Positions 7,993 through 16,739 of a stretch of DNA of 64,000 bases are shown one piece after another (the first letter of the stretch is position 1; every line of letters starts with the position of its first letter). The stretch comes from Nostoc linckia NIES-25 (GTDB lineage Bacteria; Cyanobacteriota; Cyanobacteriia; Cyanobacteriales; Nostocaceae): contig NZ_AP018222.1 in the NCBI RefSeq assembly GCF_002368035.1, positions 2,506,471 to 2,570,470 on the forward strand. The letters run 5' to 3'. Position numbers and translations under genes: made by a program. The notes beneath the pieces were generated by a model, which worked only from the letters and a program-made list of their open reading frames with translations, searched no databases and was not told where the DNA came from.

Positions 7993-10131
7993 GTGAAAAC
8001 AACTAACTTAATAGAGCAAAATGAGGAATATATCTCTGAGTTATTGACAGCCAATCAAAGAGGTATAAATATTATAATATTTCCTGATTGGTCGCAACCA
8101 GAAGAAGCATTAATTTTAGAATTAGAACAAGTAATTAAAGCGGTAATAAATCATCCTGATAATTCTCAGATAGCGTTACTAATAGATACTGACGGGATTA
8201 TTGAAGATGATGCTAACTTGCTTTTATCTGCTGTGGCAATGAATATACTCATAGCACAAAATTTTGATATTAGCTTAGAATGTGAAATTTCTTTACTGGT
8301 AAATTTAGATGATATTGAATATGAATCTCTAGCCTCTAATATCCATGCTCGAATTGTTCTAGAAAATGAAAATTCGGAAAAATTATCATTATTGCCATTA
8401 GCAAAAATTCCAGTTTATGAAATACAAACTTTTAGGAATATACAATTAGTACAATTAATTTTTGATTTAAGTAATAAATTATTTATAGAAGAAAGATGGC
8501 AAGCAGCAATTACCCAATATCAAGCACTTATAAAAATAGATTCAGGTGACGCAGAGATTTACTGGTGCTTAAGCCAGTGCTATAGAAATTTAGACTTACT
8601 AGATAAATATTTTAGTACTCTCCAAAAAGGAATTGAATTGTATCCTACAGAAGCTAGGATGCATTTTTGTTTAATTATTGAATTAAGACGTAACGGACGA
8701 ACTCAAGAAGCAGTTTCTGTTATTGAAAAAACTTGCCAGCTATTACCTGATGATTACACTTTCCAACTTCTAAAGTATTTAATAGTGCCGATAACATATG
8801 ATAATCAAGAAGAAATCACATTTTATCGTCACCGCTACACCAAAGGGCTGCAAAATTTAATTAAGCAAACATCTCTTACAACTTCACAAGAGATTAATAA
8901 TGCTTTAGCAGGTATAGGGAGATTAACTAACTTTTATCTTTCTTATCAAGCCCAAAATGACGTAGATTTACAACGCCAATACGGCAAGTTAGTACATAAA
9001 ATTATGTCGCTTAACTTTCCTCAATGGTGTTTACCTCTTTCTATGCCTAAGCTTCAGCATCATGAGAAAATTAGGATTGGTTACGTTTCACATTATCTCC
9101 ATTCTTATAGTGGAACACTTTGGTTAACAGGTTGGTTACGTCATAGCAATCATGAAAGCTTTGAAATTTACTGTTATTACACAGGGAATGAGCCAGATAA
9201 CATTACCCAACAATTTCAACAGTATAGTGATGTTTTCCACCACATTCCTGATAATTTATTAGCAGTATGTGAACAAATAGTTGCTGATAATCTGCATATT
9301 TTAGTTTTTCCTGAAATTGGAATGAATCCACAAACTATGCAAATGGCAGGTCTACGGCTTGCGCCTGTCCAATGTACAGCTTGGGGACATCCGGTAACAA
9401 GTGGTTTACCTACAATCGATTACTTTTTATCTAGCGAATTGATGGAACCTGAAAATGCACAAGAACATTATTCAGAAAAATTAATTCGCTTGCCTAATAT
9501 TGGCGTTTCTTATCCTAAACCATATATTCCGCCAGTTATTAAAAACCGCTCAAATTTTCAATTATCAGACGATGCAGTTATATATTTATGCTGTCAAGCT
9601 CCTTTCAAATATTTACCCCAATATGATTTTATTTTTGCTGAAATTGCTCAACGTGTTCCACAGGCTAAATTCGTGTTTTTACGCGGTGGTTTACTTAAAA
9701 AGCGTTTAGATCGTACTTTTGGTGCTATCGGTTTGAACAGTGACGATTACTGTGTATTTCTCAGTATTCCAGAGCGATTGGACTATCTAATGATTAACTT
9801 ACTTTCAGACGTTTATTTAGACACATTAGCCTGGTCAGGTGGTAATACTACCTTAGAAGCGATCGCTTGTAATCTCCCCATTGTTACGTGTCCCGGAGAA
9901 TTTATGCGGGGTCGTCATTCTGACAGCTTCTTGAAAATGCTAGGCGTGACAGATACTATTGCTGAAAATGAAGCAGAATACATTGAAATTGCCGTTAAAT
10001 TGGGACAAGATCCCGCTTGGCGAGCCACTATTGCAGAAAGAATGAGCCAAAATCACGATATTCTTTTTGATGATAAAGCTTGCGTGGTAGGTTTAGAAAC
10101 GTTCTATAAACAAATTTGTAGTTATCAATGA
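7993..10131 (+). CDS. PDWSQPEE domain-TPR-GT41 (OGT-like) glycosyltransferase
   Basis: A 712-residue protein starting at GTG 7993. Residues about 20-145 repeat the IIFPDWSQPEE domain found at the end of the preceding protein. TPR helices follow (about 155-260: AAITQYQALIKIDSGDAEIY, then LIKIDSG and LYPTEARMH units). Residues about 355-710 form the GT41 domain: KIRIGYVSHYL, WGHPVTSGLPTIDYFLS, QAPFKYLPQYDF with the conserved Lys, and LDTLAWSGGNTTLEAIA for nucleotide-sugar binding. This is the canonical TPR-OGT layout plus an extra N-terminal domain. Such enzymes usually attach GlcNAc or a related sugar to Ser/Thr of proteins in the cytoplasm. It follows the previous gene by 73 bp on the same strand. 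Confidence 0.8.
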   Translation: MKTTNLIEQNEEYISELLTANQRGINIIIFPDWSQPEEALILELEQVIKAVINHPDNSQIALLIDTDGIIEDDANLLLSAVAMNILIAQNFDISLECEISLLVNLDDIEYESLASNIHARIVLENENSEKLSLLPLAKIPVYEIQTFRNIQLVQLIFDLSNKLFIEERWQAAITQYQALIKIDSGDAEIYWCLSQCYRNLDLLDKYFSTLQKGIELYPTEARMHFCLIIELRRNGRTQEAVSVIEKTCQLLPDDYTFQLLKYLIVPITYDNQEEITFYRHRYTKGLQNLIKQTSLTTSQEINNALAGIGRLTNFYLSYQAQNDVDLQRQYGKLVHKIMSLNFPQWCLPLSMPKLQHHEKIRIGYVSHYLHSYSGTLWLTGWLRHSNHESFEIYCYYTGNEPDNITQQFQQYSDVFHHIPDNLLAVCEQIVADNLHILVFPEIGMNPQTMQMAGLRLAPVQCTAWGHPVTSGLPTIDYFLSSELMEPENAQEHYSEKLIRLPNIGVSYPKPYIPPVIKNRSNFQLSDDAVIYLCCQAPFKYLPQYDFIFAEIAQRVPQAKFVFLRGGLLKKRLDRTFGAIGLNSDDYCVFLSIPERLDYLMINLLSDVYLDTLAWSGGNTTLEAIACNLPIVTCPGEFMRGRHSDSFLKMLGVTDTIAENEAEYIEIAVKLGQDPAWRATIAERMSQNHDILFDDKACVVGLETFYKQICSYQ

Positions 10132-10162
10132 GGAGAGGAGGGTTGAAGCCCTCACTAAAAGC

Positions 10163-12373
10163 TTATTTTTTCTCAATATACCTCTGCCACATTTGTTTGT
10201 AAGCCTTCTCCATTTCACGGGTAAACTGCTTACTATTCCACAAGGGTGCTGTTTGTCGAGATGCTTTCAATTTCAAAGCTATCTGCTGGCGTAAAGCCTC
10301 ATCTTTCCCTAACCGCACACCCCACTCTACATACTCTTCATTAGTCCAAGCAATACCTTCTGTTACACCTACATTCATCATCATAGTGTAGCTATTACGA
10401 GCAGCAAATTGCTCTCCGACTCTGGTTACTAACGGAATACCCATCCAGAGTGTTTCTAAGGTTGTCGTAGCTCCATTGTAAGGATAAGTATCTAATACAA
10501 CATCAGCAATAGTCAAATTTGCTCTATGGACAGCCTCAGAGGAATCTTGAGCCAAAAATCGCAAGCGATCGCATTCTACCCCCTCTTCCTCTGCTAGCTG
10601 CATGAAAAATTCCTGCACAGCTTCAGAATCTGCTAATCCTTTAATTAAGAAATAGCTATTGGGAACTTCTTTGATAATTTTCATTTGTAGCCGTGCTGTA
10701 TCAGGGTGGCGCTTAAATCCTCTCTGAGCGCTCAAATAAATAACAGCATCATTAGGAATATCTAGAGAATCACGCCGTAGAGTTGGTACACCCACCTCAA
10801 AACCATCTACTGCTATGTAAGTTTGGGGTAATCTCCAAATTTTTTCTGTATAGTACTCTTGAGCAGATTCTGGCAAAACATAAGGATCGGCAACAAAGTA
10901 ATCAACTGTTGGTATTCCTGAAGCATCCCAACCCAACCATGTGACTTGTACAGGTGCCGGTTTAAGCGCCATAATTTCACAAGTTACGTCTAGAGTGATG
11001 CTATCCAAATCGATTAAAATATCAATTTCATCTTGATAAATTTTTTCAGCAATATCGTCACTATAAATTCCACCTTTATAGGCTTGAGTTACATTTTGAA
11101 TATACCATTCTTGTAATGGATCGTTTACTTTTTTGTAGTTAACAAAATAAGCATAAATATCAAATTCTTCGTGGTTATGATGCTGGATTAACCACCTTGC
11201 TAGCCAGCCAACTGAATGACGAGATAGGCAATGAGATAAGTATCCAATTTTTAGCTTGGTACTTTTTGGTTTTAAAGTTCGCCGTTGATATCGTTGTACT
11301 TCTTCGCCAGCATAATTTTCTACATTAAGCTGGCAAAGATGACCAATTTTATTTTGAATATTTCTATTTATTTGAGGATTATCTTGTAAATATGGTGCAA
11401 AATAATTGGAATTAAATAGATATAAAGTCTGATCTGAACGCAAATTTTTAGGTTTTTCTTCTAGCAGTAACTTCATCAAATTTTGCTGCTGTTGGAAAAC
11501 TTCACAGGCTTCTTCCCAATACGCAGGACAATCCATTAATCCTCGATGTAGCAAATGTATTGTAAATACTCGATCGATTAATGTCTTTGCTAGCGAATAG
11601 CATAGCTTGGCTACTTCTATTCCCTTAGAATAATCATAATTTTTTAGATAAAAAGCAGCTAAATGGCGCAAAATTGCTAAGTTATCAGGTTCGAGACGCA
11701 AACATAGCTCAAGGAGTAATGCCGCAAGCTTTGGTTGCCGCATTGAGTGGGCAATTTTAACTGTAGCTGGAAGCAAAATATTAATTAAAGATTCAGGCTC
11801 ATGAACATGAGCTAAACAAGCCTCTGTAAACTCTAGAAGTGCAGGATGTAAAGGAGCATAATCGAGAAGACTCTCCAACACCTGCAACAATAGCTGAATA
11901 TCTACAATTGCTTCTGACTGAATTAACTCAATTACCCCTAGAGAAGTTAATTCATCATCAATAAGCATTTCCTGTTTGATAGCTAGCTCAATCAAATACA
12001 ATAGATTGTTAACATCCGTGGGATTTATTTCCCGGATATGATGGCGAATTGCCCAAGCCATTTTATGATCTGCTAGCTTCTCTCTGCGTTCAGCTTCGGT
12101 TTGCAAAACTAGCATTAATTCACTTGTCCACTGTTCAGTCTGTTCGGCTTCCCCCTCACCCATACCTAACAGCCAAGTCATCTGCGCTTCTGTTTCTTGT
12201 CCCTGCAATAGCAATATTAATCCTAAGTTCCAGTAGTGAGATTTAACTTCTGGTTCTGTTTCAATAGCTTGCTCATAGCAGCTAGCAGCTTGACTGTAGT
12301 TACCTTTAACGAAATATTGTTGGGCTTGGTGTTCTAAAGAGGTGATATCAGTATGAAGTTGTACAGGAGTCAT
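10163..12373 (-). CDS. TPR-GT41 (O-GlcNAc transferase/SPINDLY-like) protein downstream of pilA
   Basis: A 736-residue OGT-like protein. The N-terminal half is TPR/helical (YFVKGNYSQAASCYEQAIET and later LCLRLEPDNLAILRHLAAFY). The C-terminal half is GT41: KIGYLSHCLSRHSVGWLARW, WLGWDASGIPTVDYFVADPY, AQRGFKRHPDTARLQMKII with the conserved Lys, and LDTYPYNGATTTLETLWMG. It lacks the PDWSQPEE domain of its two neighbours. It converges on them and lies downstream of pilA on the same strand, behind a perfect hairpin. In Nostoc punctiforme an OGT-like protein (OgtA) is reported to be needed for PilA accumulation and hormogonium motility; whether this gene is the orthologue cannot be settled here. Confidence 0.85.
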   Translation of the reverse strand: MTPVQLHTDITSLEHQAQQYFVKGNYSQAASCYEQAIETEPEVKSHYWNLGLILLLQGQETEAQMTWLLGMGEGEAEQTEQWTSELMLVLQTEAERREKLADHKMAWAIRHHIREINPTDVNNLLYLIELAIKQEMLIDDELTSLGVIELIQSEAIVDIQLLLQVLESLLDYAPLHPALLEFTEACLAHVHEPESLINILLPATVKIAHSMRQPKLAALLLELCLRLEPDNLAILRHLAAFYLKNYDYSKGIEVAKLCYSLAKTLIDRVFTIHLLHRGLMDCPAYWEEACEVFQQQQNLMKLLLEEKPKNLRSDQTLYLFNSNYFAPYLQDNPQINRNIQNKIGHLCQLNVENYAGEEVQRYQRRTLKPKSTKLKIGYLSHCLSRHSVGWLARWLIQHHNHEEFDIYAYFVNYKKVNDPLQEWYIQNVTQAYKGGIYSDDIAEKIYQDEIDILIDLDSITLDVTCEIMALKPAPVQVTWLGWDASGIPTVDYFVADPYVLPESAQEYYTEKIWRLPQTYIAVDGFEVGVPTLRRDSLDIPNDAVIYLSAQRGFKRHPDTARLQMKIIKEVPNSYFLIKGLADSEAVQEFFMQLAEEEGVECDRLRFLAQDSSEAVHRANLTIADVVLDTYPYNGATTTLETLWMGIPLVTRVGEQFAARNSYTMMMNVGVTEGIAWTNEEYVEWGVRLGKDEALRQQIALKLKASRQTAPLWNSKQFTREMEKAYKQMWQRYIEKK

Positions 12374-12422
12374 AGCTGAGAATTTTTAGGAGATTAGTGT
12401 TGCAGGAATTTAAAACAAAATC

Positions 12423-12450
12423 AAAGTGGGTAGTATATACTACCCACTTT
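12423..12450 (-). terminator. Perfect 28-bp palindromic terminator downstream of pilA
   Basis: The two 14-base arms, AAAGTGGGTAGTAT and ATACTACCCACTTT, are exact reverse complements. On the minus strand the hairpin comes 36 nt after the pilin stop codon and is followed by a T-rich run (GATTTTGTTTT). It looks like an intrinsic terminator that would give abundant pilA mRNA and at most low read-through into the GT41 gene. Confidence 0.75.
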
Positions 12451-12485
12451 ATGAATGTTGCAATCAATTTGAACCGCTGAGGATT

Positions 12486-13016
12486 TTACTTAGACTTCAG
12501 TGGCGAGAAGTTGCTTGGACAAGTAGGTTCTGTAGAACTATATGCTGGGGACTGTGTTGTACCAGTACCAACTGCATTAGACTCACACAAAATCGCCAAA
12601 GTCGTTGCTTCACTAGTACCTGACTGTGTAGACAAATTCACAACACCTACGTAAGATTTTAGAGGTGATTTCAAAGACGTACCATTGTTAGCAACGCCAG
12701 TTGTGTTTCCAGAAACTACGTACCTATAGTTCTCGGTTTGGCTTCTAATACCCATACCTAATGAATCCAACCCAGTACTGAATTCACCATTTTCTAGGAA
12801 ATATGCTTGTTGAGCGCGGTTCATGGAACCAGCATACTGTTTGGCTTCTGATTGCTTACCTTTGTTAGCTTGGTTCAAGAAAGAAGGTAGAGCAATAGCT
12901 GACAAAATCCCGATAATAATAATTACTACCAATAATTCAATAAGTGTAAAACCTTCGTTTTCCTTCTTTTTACCGACGATGTGTTGGAGAAATTTTGCTT
13001 TCAATTCGCTTTTCAT
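12486..13016 (-). CDS. pilA: Type IV pilin (PilA-like major or minor pilin)
   Basis: A 176-residue prepilin. The class III leader ends in NEG and is followed by FTLIELLVVIIIIGILSAIA, giving the PilD cleavage site G/F with Glu at mature position 5. The C-terminal domain is Ser/Thr/Gly-rich with paired cysteines (ILCESNAVG and PTCPSNF), as in cyanobacterial PilA. The leader is long and basic (MKSELKAKFLQHIVGKKKE). An AGGGA Shine-Dalgarno lies about 10 nt before the ATG. A hairpin terminator follows, then a GT41 gene on the same strand. The Ser/Thr richness makes glycosylation plausible but does not prove it. PilA would polymerise into pili for motility or DNA uptake. Confidence 0.9.
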   Translation of the reverse strand: MKSELKAKFLQHIVGKKKENEGFTLIELLVVIIIIGILSAIALPSFLNQANKGKQSEAKQYAGSMNRAQQAYFLENGEFSTGLDSLGMGIRSQTENYRYVVSGNTTGVANNGTSLKSPLKSYVGVVNLSTQSGTSEATTLAILCESNAVGTGTTQSPAYSSTEPTCPSNFSPLKSK

Positions 13017-13135
13017 AAGTATTTTCCCTGGGGTAGGAAGTGTTTGTGTGTTCTGAATGTAACTTACCCAGTTGCGATCGCTTTCCTATCACACCAGCTA
13101 AAAAAAATTTGACCACAGAAATATAGTGGTTTTAG

Positions 13136-13393
13136 TTGGGATATCAAAACTCTACAAAGTCCGGCTTGGTCTTCTTCAATCGATCGCTCCCCACAAAAGA
13201 CACATCAGGCGATCGCAGCTTTTATTTTTCCAAGTCTTCTATACTTGGCAACATAAATCTAGCGTTAGAATCAGTTATTCAAGAAATATCAGAATTGCTG
13301 GAAATAAATCTTGAAATTATCAGGAAATATCTACCAGAACAGTCTCAGCAGTTAAGAGCATCCTTGGCAAGTATCGATCGCATAGTACTGTAG
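13136..13393 (+). CDS. Doubtful small hypothetical or gene remnant
   Basis: An 85-codon frame starting at TTG between the divergent pilA and NTRC genes. The first half does not look natural. The second half (LALESVIQEISELLEINLE and IIRKYLPEQSQQLRASL) is amphipathic and looks like genuine helical protein, so this could be the tail of a decayed gene. There is no convincing ribosome binding site. The rest of the 447 bp gap should include the promoters of pilA and NTRC. Confidence 0.25.
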   Translation: MGYQNSTKSGLVFFNRSLPTKDTSGDRSFYFSKSSILGNINLALESVIQEISELLEINLEIIRKYLPEQSQQLRASLASIDRIVL

Positions 13394-13463
13394 GCGTTTT
13401 CCCAGCGCTTTCCATCTGGCGTAGCCAATCCTGATTTGTTATGCTATATTAAGCGTAGTCGTT

Positions 13464-14858
13464 ATGAGTTCGTATATTTTCATGAGTAATCCCACAGTAG
13501 AAAACTTAGTAATTATCGGTTCTGGGCCAGCAGGGTACACAGCCGCTATCTATGCTGGACGTGCTAACCTCAAACCCGTTGTATTTGAAGGTTTCCAAGC
13601 GGGGGGTTTGCCTGGTGGGCAATTAATGACGACGACGGAAGTCGAGAACTTTCCTGGATTTCCCCAAGGGATTACCGGGCCGGAACTGATGGATAAGATG
13701 AAGGCGCAAGCAGAGCGTTGGGGGGCTGAGCTATATACTGAAGATGTTATCTCAGTTGACTTGAGTCAGCGTCCTTTTACAGTGCGATCGCAAGAAAGGG
13801 AAATCAAAACCAACAGCATCGTTATTGCTACCGGTGCGACAGCAAAGCGTTTAGGTTTACCCAACGAACATGAATTTTGGAGTCGGGGTATTTCGGCTTG
13901 TGCAATTTGTGATGGTGCAACACCGATTTTCCACGGTGCAGAATTGGCTGTGATTGGTGCTGGCGACTCAGCGGCGGAAGAGTCAATTTACCTCACCAAG
14001 TATGGTTCCAAGGTAAACATGTTGGTACGCACCGATAAAATGCGGGCTTCTAAAGCTATGCAAGACCGAGTTTTGAACAACCCGAAAATCCAGGTGCATT
14101 GGAACACAGAAGCGGTGGATATCTTCGGTAATGGTCACATGGAAGGGGTGAAAGTCCGCAATACCAAAACTGGTGAAGAAAGCAAACTGCACGCCAAGGG
14201 TTTATTCTACGCCATTGGTCACACTCCCAATACCTCTTTATTTAAGGGACAACTAGAACTCGATGAGGTGGGTTACGTTGTCACTAAGCCAGGTTCTGCG
14301 GAAACCAGTATAGAAGGCGTTTTTGCTGCTGGCGACGTACAAGACCATGAATTTCGCCAAGCAATTACCGCTGCGGGTACTGGTTGTATGGCGGCGATGT
14401 TGGCAGAACGTTGGTTGTCATCTAGTGGCTTGATTCAAGAATTTCATCAACAGGCAGAAACCGCAGATAACGAATTAGAACATCAACATCAAGCAGCCAA
14501 AAAGACGGAAGCTGAGGAAGAAGCTGGATTTACCTTGAATGCAACCCGCCATGAGGGAGGTTATGCTTTACGGAAATTATTCCACGAAAGCGATCGCTTA
14601 CTCCTAGTTAAATACGTCTCTCCTGGTTGCGGCCCTTGTCATACCTTGAAGCCAATTTTAAACAAAGTGGTGGATGAATTTGACAGCAAAATTCACTTTG
14701 TGGAAATCGACATCGACAAAGACCGAGATATTGCTGAAAATGCTAACGTTACAGGAACGCCAACAGTTCAATTGTTCAAAAACAAGGAATTGGTAAAGGA
14801 AGTTAAAGGCGTCAAGCAAAAGAGCGAATATCGGCAGTTGATTGAAAGTAATCTTTAG
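13464..14858 (+). CDS. trxB: NADPH-thioredoxin reductase with fused thioredoxin domain (NTRC)
   Basis: A 464-residue NTRC fusion. Residues about 10-320 are a flavoprotein thioredoxin reductase: FAD-binding IGSGPAGYTAAIYAGRA, active-site CAIC at 146-149 and NADPH-binding VIGAGDSAAEESIYL. After a charged linker, residues about 350-464 are a thioredoxin with CGPC at 389-392 and the cis-Pro loop VTGTPTVQLF. NTRC passes electrons from NADPH to 2-Cys peroxiredoxin and other targets within one polypeptide and is found in cyanobacteria and chloroplasts. An in-frame ATG 18 bp downstream (MSNPTVENL) is an equally good start. A heptamer repeat begins directly after the stop codon. Confidence 0.96.
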   Translation: MSSYIFMSNPTVENLVIIGSGPAGYTAAIYAGRANLKPVVFEGFQAGGLPGGQLMTTTEVENFPGFPQGITGPELMDKMKAQAERWGAELYTEDVISVDLSQRPFTVRSQEREIKTNSIVIATGATAKRLGLPNEHEFWSRGISACAICDGATPIFHGAELAVIGAGDSAAEESIYLTKYGSKVNMLVRTDKMRASKAMQDRVLNNPKIQVHWNTEAVDIFGNGHMEGVKVRNTKTGEESKLHAKGLFYAIGHTPNTSLFKGQLELDEVGYVVTKPGSAETSIEGVFAAGDVQDHEFRQAITAAGTGCMAAMLAERWLSSSGLIQEFHQQAETADNELEHQHQAAKKTEAEEEAGFTLNATRHEGGYALRKLFHESDRLLLVKYVSPGCGPCHTLKPILNKVVDEFDSKIHFVEIDIDKDRDIAENANVTGTPTVQLFKNKELVKEVKGVKQKSEYRQLIESNL

Positions 14859-14902
14859 GGATTAGGGACTGGGGACTGGGGACTGGGGACTGGGGACTGG
14901 GA
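14858..14902. repeat. Heptamer tandem repeat (STRR), unit GGGGACT
   Basis: About five copies of GGGGACT in tandem start within a few bases of the NTRC stop codon. The complementary unit AGTCCCC recurs at 15400-15475. These are the short tandemly repeated repetitive sequences typical of heterocystous cyanobacterial genomes. Confidence 0.85.
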
Positions 14903-14951
14903 AATAATTCTTTTAACTGCTAATCACTAATCCGCAATCACTAATCCCCAA

Positions 14952-15356
14952 TCACCAATCACCTAATCGAGTTCCGTACTCCTCTTTACCCTGCTGTTGG
15001 GAACGAATGAAACGACAGTAACCGTTAAGACCTTTTTCAATCCGGTCTTTAAGCTGACTGACCCAGTTTAATTGCTCTGTGTTGCAGTAGCCTAAATTCT
15101 CAGCAATAATGAAGGCGCTTTTGGTTTCAGTCAATGAACCGCGAGCAATGTACATAAAACGCAATCTATCTAAATAGTGATAGCGTCCATAACCCTCAGC
15201 TATGTTTAGTAAAACACTGCAAGCTGCTCTTCGTAATTGATCGCTTAAATTGTAACGCTCACAACTCGGCAAACTATCTGCTAATCGATAAGCCGCTTTT
15301 AGTAGCTTGAGGCTGTCTTGATAGAAGTCTAAAGACTCAAAGCTTCTATCTTGCAT
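14952..15356 (-). CDS. Four-helix bundle protein (23S-rRNA-intervening-sequence type)
   Basis: A 134-residue protein of the four-helix bundle family (TIGR02436), first known from intervening sequences in 23S rRNA genes but found alone in many bacteria. The signature is visible: LDFYQDSLKLLKAAYRLA, LSDQLRRAACSVLLNIAEGY, and the second-half helices FMYIARGSLTETKSAFIIAE. There is no rRNA here, so this is a free-standing copy. It is flanked on both sides by AGTCCCC-type tandem repeats. The biochemical role of the family is not established; members form pentamers with a charged groove. Confidence 0.88.
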   Translation of the reverse strand: MQDRSFESLDFYQDSLKLLKAAYRLADSLPSCERYNLSDQLRRAACSVLLNIAEGYGRYHYLDRLRFMYIARGSLTETKSAFIIAENLGYCNTEQLNWVSQLKDRIEKGLNGYCRFIRSQQQGKEEYGTRLGDW

Positions 15357-15399
15357 ATCATACCAATTTAAAGTCCTTCAATTTTATGGGACATCTTTA

Positions 15400-15480
15400 C
15401 AAATCCCCAGTCCCCAACATGTAACATTTTTACCAAATCCCCAGTCCCCAGTCCCCAATCCCCAGTCCCCAATATGTAAA
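15400..15480. repeat. STRR cluster, unit CCCCAGT/CCCCAAT
   Basis: Two runs of CCCCAGT/CCCCAAT heptamers separated by a related ATGTAACATTTTTACC spacer lie between the four-helix gene and the permease gene. Each run is followed by AACATGTAA or AATATGTAA, so the whole block looks duplicated. Confidence 0.7.
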
Positions 15481-15517
15481 ATGGTCAGCGTATCTTCCTC
15501 GATCCAGGCGATCGCAC

Positions 15518-16414
15518 ATGGCCATCACAAAACGGCAGTTGCCAACATTTTTTCAGTTTGCTAAAAATCCCAATCTTTCCCAGAAACTCATGCTTATAGG
15601 GTTAGTGATTACCCTATTTTTCATTGTCTTGGCATTCTTCGCTCCCGTATTCCAGGCTTGGGGATGGCTACAAAACCCAAAAGATTTCCTCTCGAATCCA
15701 ATTCATCAGCCACCATCGGCTAAATATTGGTTTGGTACTAGTCGCTTGGGTTATGATGTCTTCTCCCGCACGTTGTTCGGCGCTCAAGCCGCTTTGCAAG
15801 TGGTAATTTTGGCCACCGCCTTGAGTATGATTATCGGTGTACCTTTGGGGATGCTGAGTGGTTATCTTGGCGGAAAACTGGATAAAGTGTTGCTGTTTAT
15901 TATGGATAGCATCTACACTTTACCAGGGCTGTTGTTGTCTGTGACACTGGCCTTTGTGGTGGGGCGTGGGATATTGAATGCTGCGATCGCCATTAGCATT
16001 GCTTACATTCCCCAATATTACCGCGTTGTTCGCAACCACACCGTTAGCGTCAAAACTGAAGTGTTCATCGAAGCTGCTCAAGCAATGGGCGCTTCCACTT
16101 GGACTGTGCTTTCTCGATATTTATTTTTCAACGTTATTCAAAGCGTACCCGTGCTATTCACCCTCAACGCCGCCGATGCAATTTTAGTATTGGGCGGTTT
16201 GGGCTTTTTGGGGCTAGGGCTTCCAGAAGAAGTGCCAGAATGGGGATACGATTTAAAACAAGCACTGGAAGCTTTACCTACTGGCATTTGGTGGACTACT
16301 CTTTTCCCTGGTTTAACAATGACATGCATGGTAGTAGGGTTATCACTACTTGGTGAAGGGTTAAATGAATTTGTCAATCCTCGTTTGCGAAGAGAAAATA
16401 GAATCCGAAAGTAG
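15518..16414 (+). CDS. ABC transporter permease, OppC/DppC type
   Basis: A 298-residue inner-membrane permease of the peptide/nickel (OppBC) class. The first membrane helix (LMLIGLVITLFFIVLAFFAP) is followed by the OppC N-terminal pattern PSAKYWFGTSRLGYDVFSR, then five more helices. The cytoplasmic EAA loop that contacts the ATPase is clear (EAAQAMGASTWTVLSRYLF). The C-terminus WTTLFPGLTMTCMVVGLSLL is typical. There is no binding protein, OppB or ATPase gene nearby, as is common for scattered cyanobacterial oligopeptide transporters. A TCATTAG-type repeat follows the stop. Confidence 0.92.
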   Translation: MAITKRQLPTFFQFAKNPNLSQKLMLIGLVITLFFIVLAFFAPVFQAWGWLQNPKDFLSNPIHQPPSAKYWFGTSRLGYDVFSRTLFGAQAALQVVILATALSMIIGVPLGMLSGYLGGKLDKVLLFIMDSIYTLPGLLLSVTLAFVVGRGILNAAIAISIAYIPQYYRVVRNHTVSVKTEVFIEAAQAMGASTWTVLSRYLFFNVIQSVPVLFTLNAADAILVLGGLGFLGLGLPEEVPEWGYDLKQALEALPTGIWWTTLFPGLTMTCMVVGLSLLGEGLNEFVNPRLRRENRIRK

Positions 16415-16500
16415 TCATTGGTCATTAGTCATTAGTCACTAGTCATTGGCAAAGACAACTGACAAATGACAAAAGACAAATGACTAATGACAAATAACAA
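16415..16500. repeat. STRR, unit TCATTAG/TAATGAC
   Basis: TCATTAG heptamers (16418-16445) face their reverse complements (ACTAATGAC, 16478-16493), forming a possible hairpin after the permease gene. The same units occur at 16876-16912. Confidence 0.75.
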
Positions 16501-16519
16501 ATATAGTAGAGAGATTTGT

Positions 16520-16723
16520 GTGAAAGATAATCTGACATTGATTGCCGCCGCTACTGGCGGGTTTATGCTTTCTGTCGCCCTTGCTGGTATCTTAAGAGGT
16601 ACTCCAGTTACAACTTGGCAAGAGCAATCGAGTGTTCGTACCACGACTGTTGCTGACTTACGACTCGCACCGAATAAAACAGAAAATTTAGAATATTTTC
16701 GTGCCAAAATTCCAAAACCGTAA
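16520..16723 (+). CDS. Small single-pass membrane or secreted hypothetical protein
   Basis: I choose the GTG at 16520 (67 residues) over an ATG at 16487 because the first 11 codons of the longer version fall in the STRR and AGAGAG sits 7 nt before the GTG. The protein has a hydrophobic segment at about residues 6-25 (LIAAATGGFMLSVALAGIL) followed by a short polar tail ending in RAKIPKP. I do not recognise the family. Its position after the permease suggests a small conserved accessory protein, but that is only positional. Confidence 0.55.
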   Translation: MKDNLTLIAAATGGFMLSVALAGILRGTPVTTWQEQSSVRTTTVADLRLAPNKTENLEYFRAKIPKP

Positions 16724-16739
16724 GGAATTATTGATTTTG

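Noticed and set aside
14952..15356. rRNA operon or intervening sequence
   Set aside because: The four-helix protein is of the type first found in 23S rRNA, but no rRNA sequence surrounds it.
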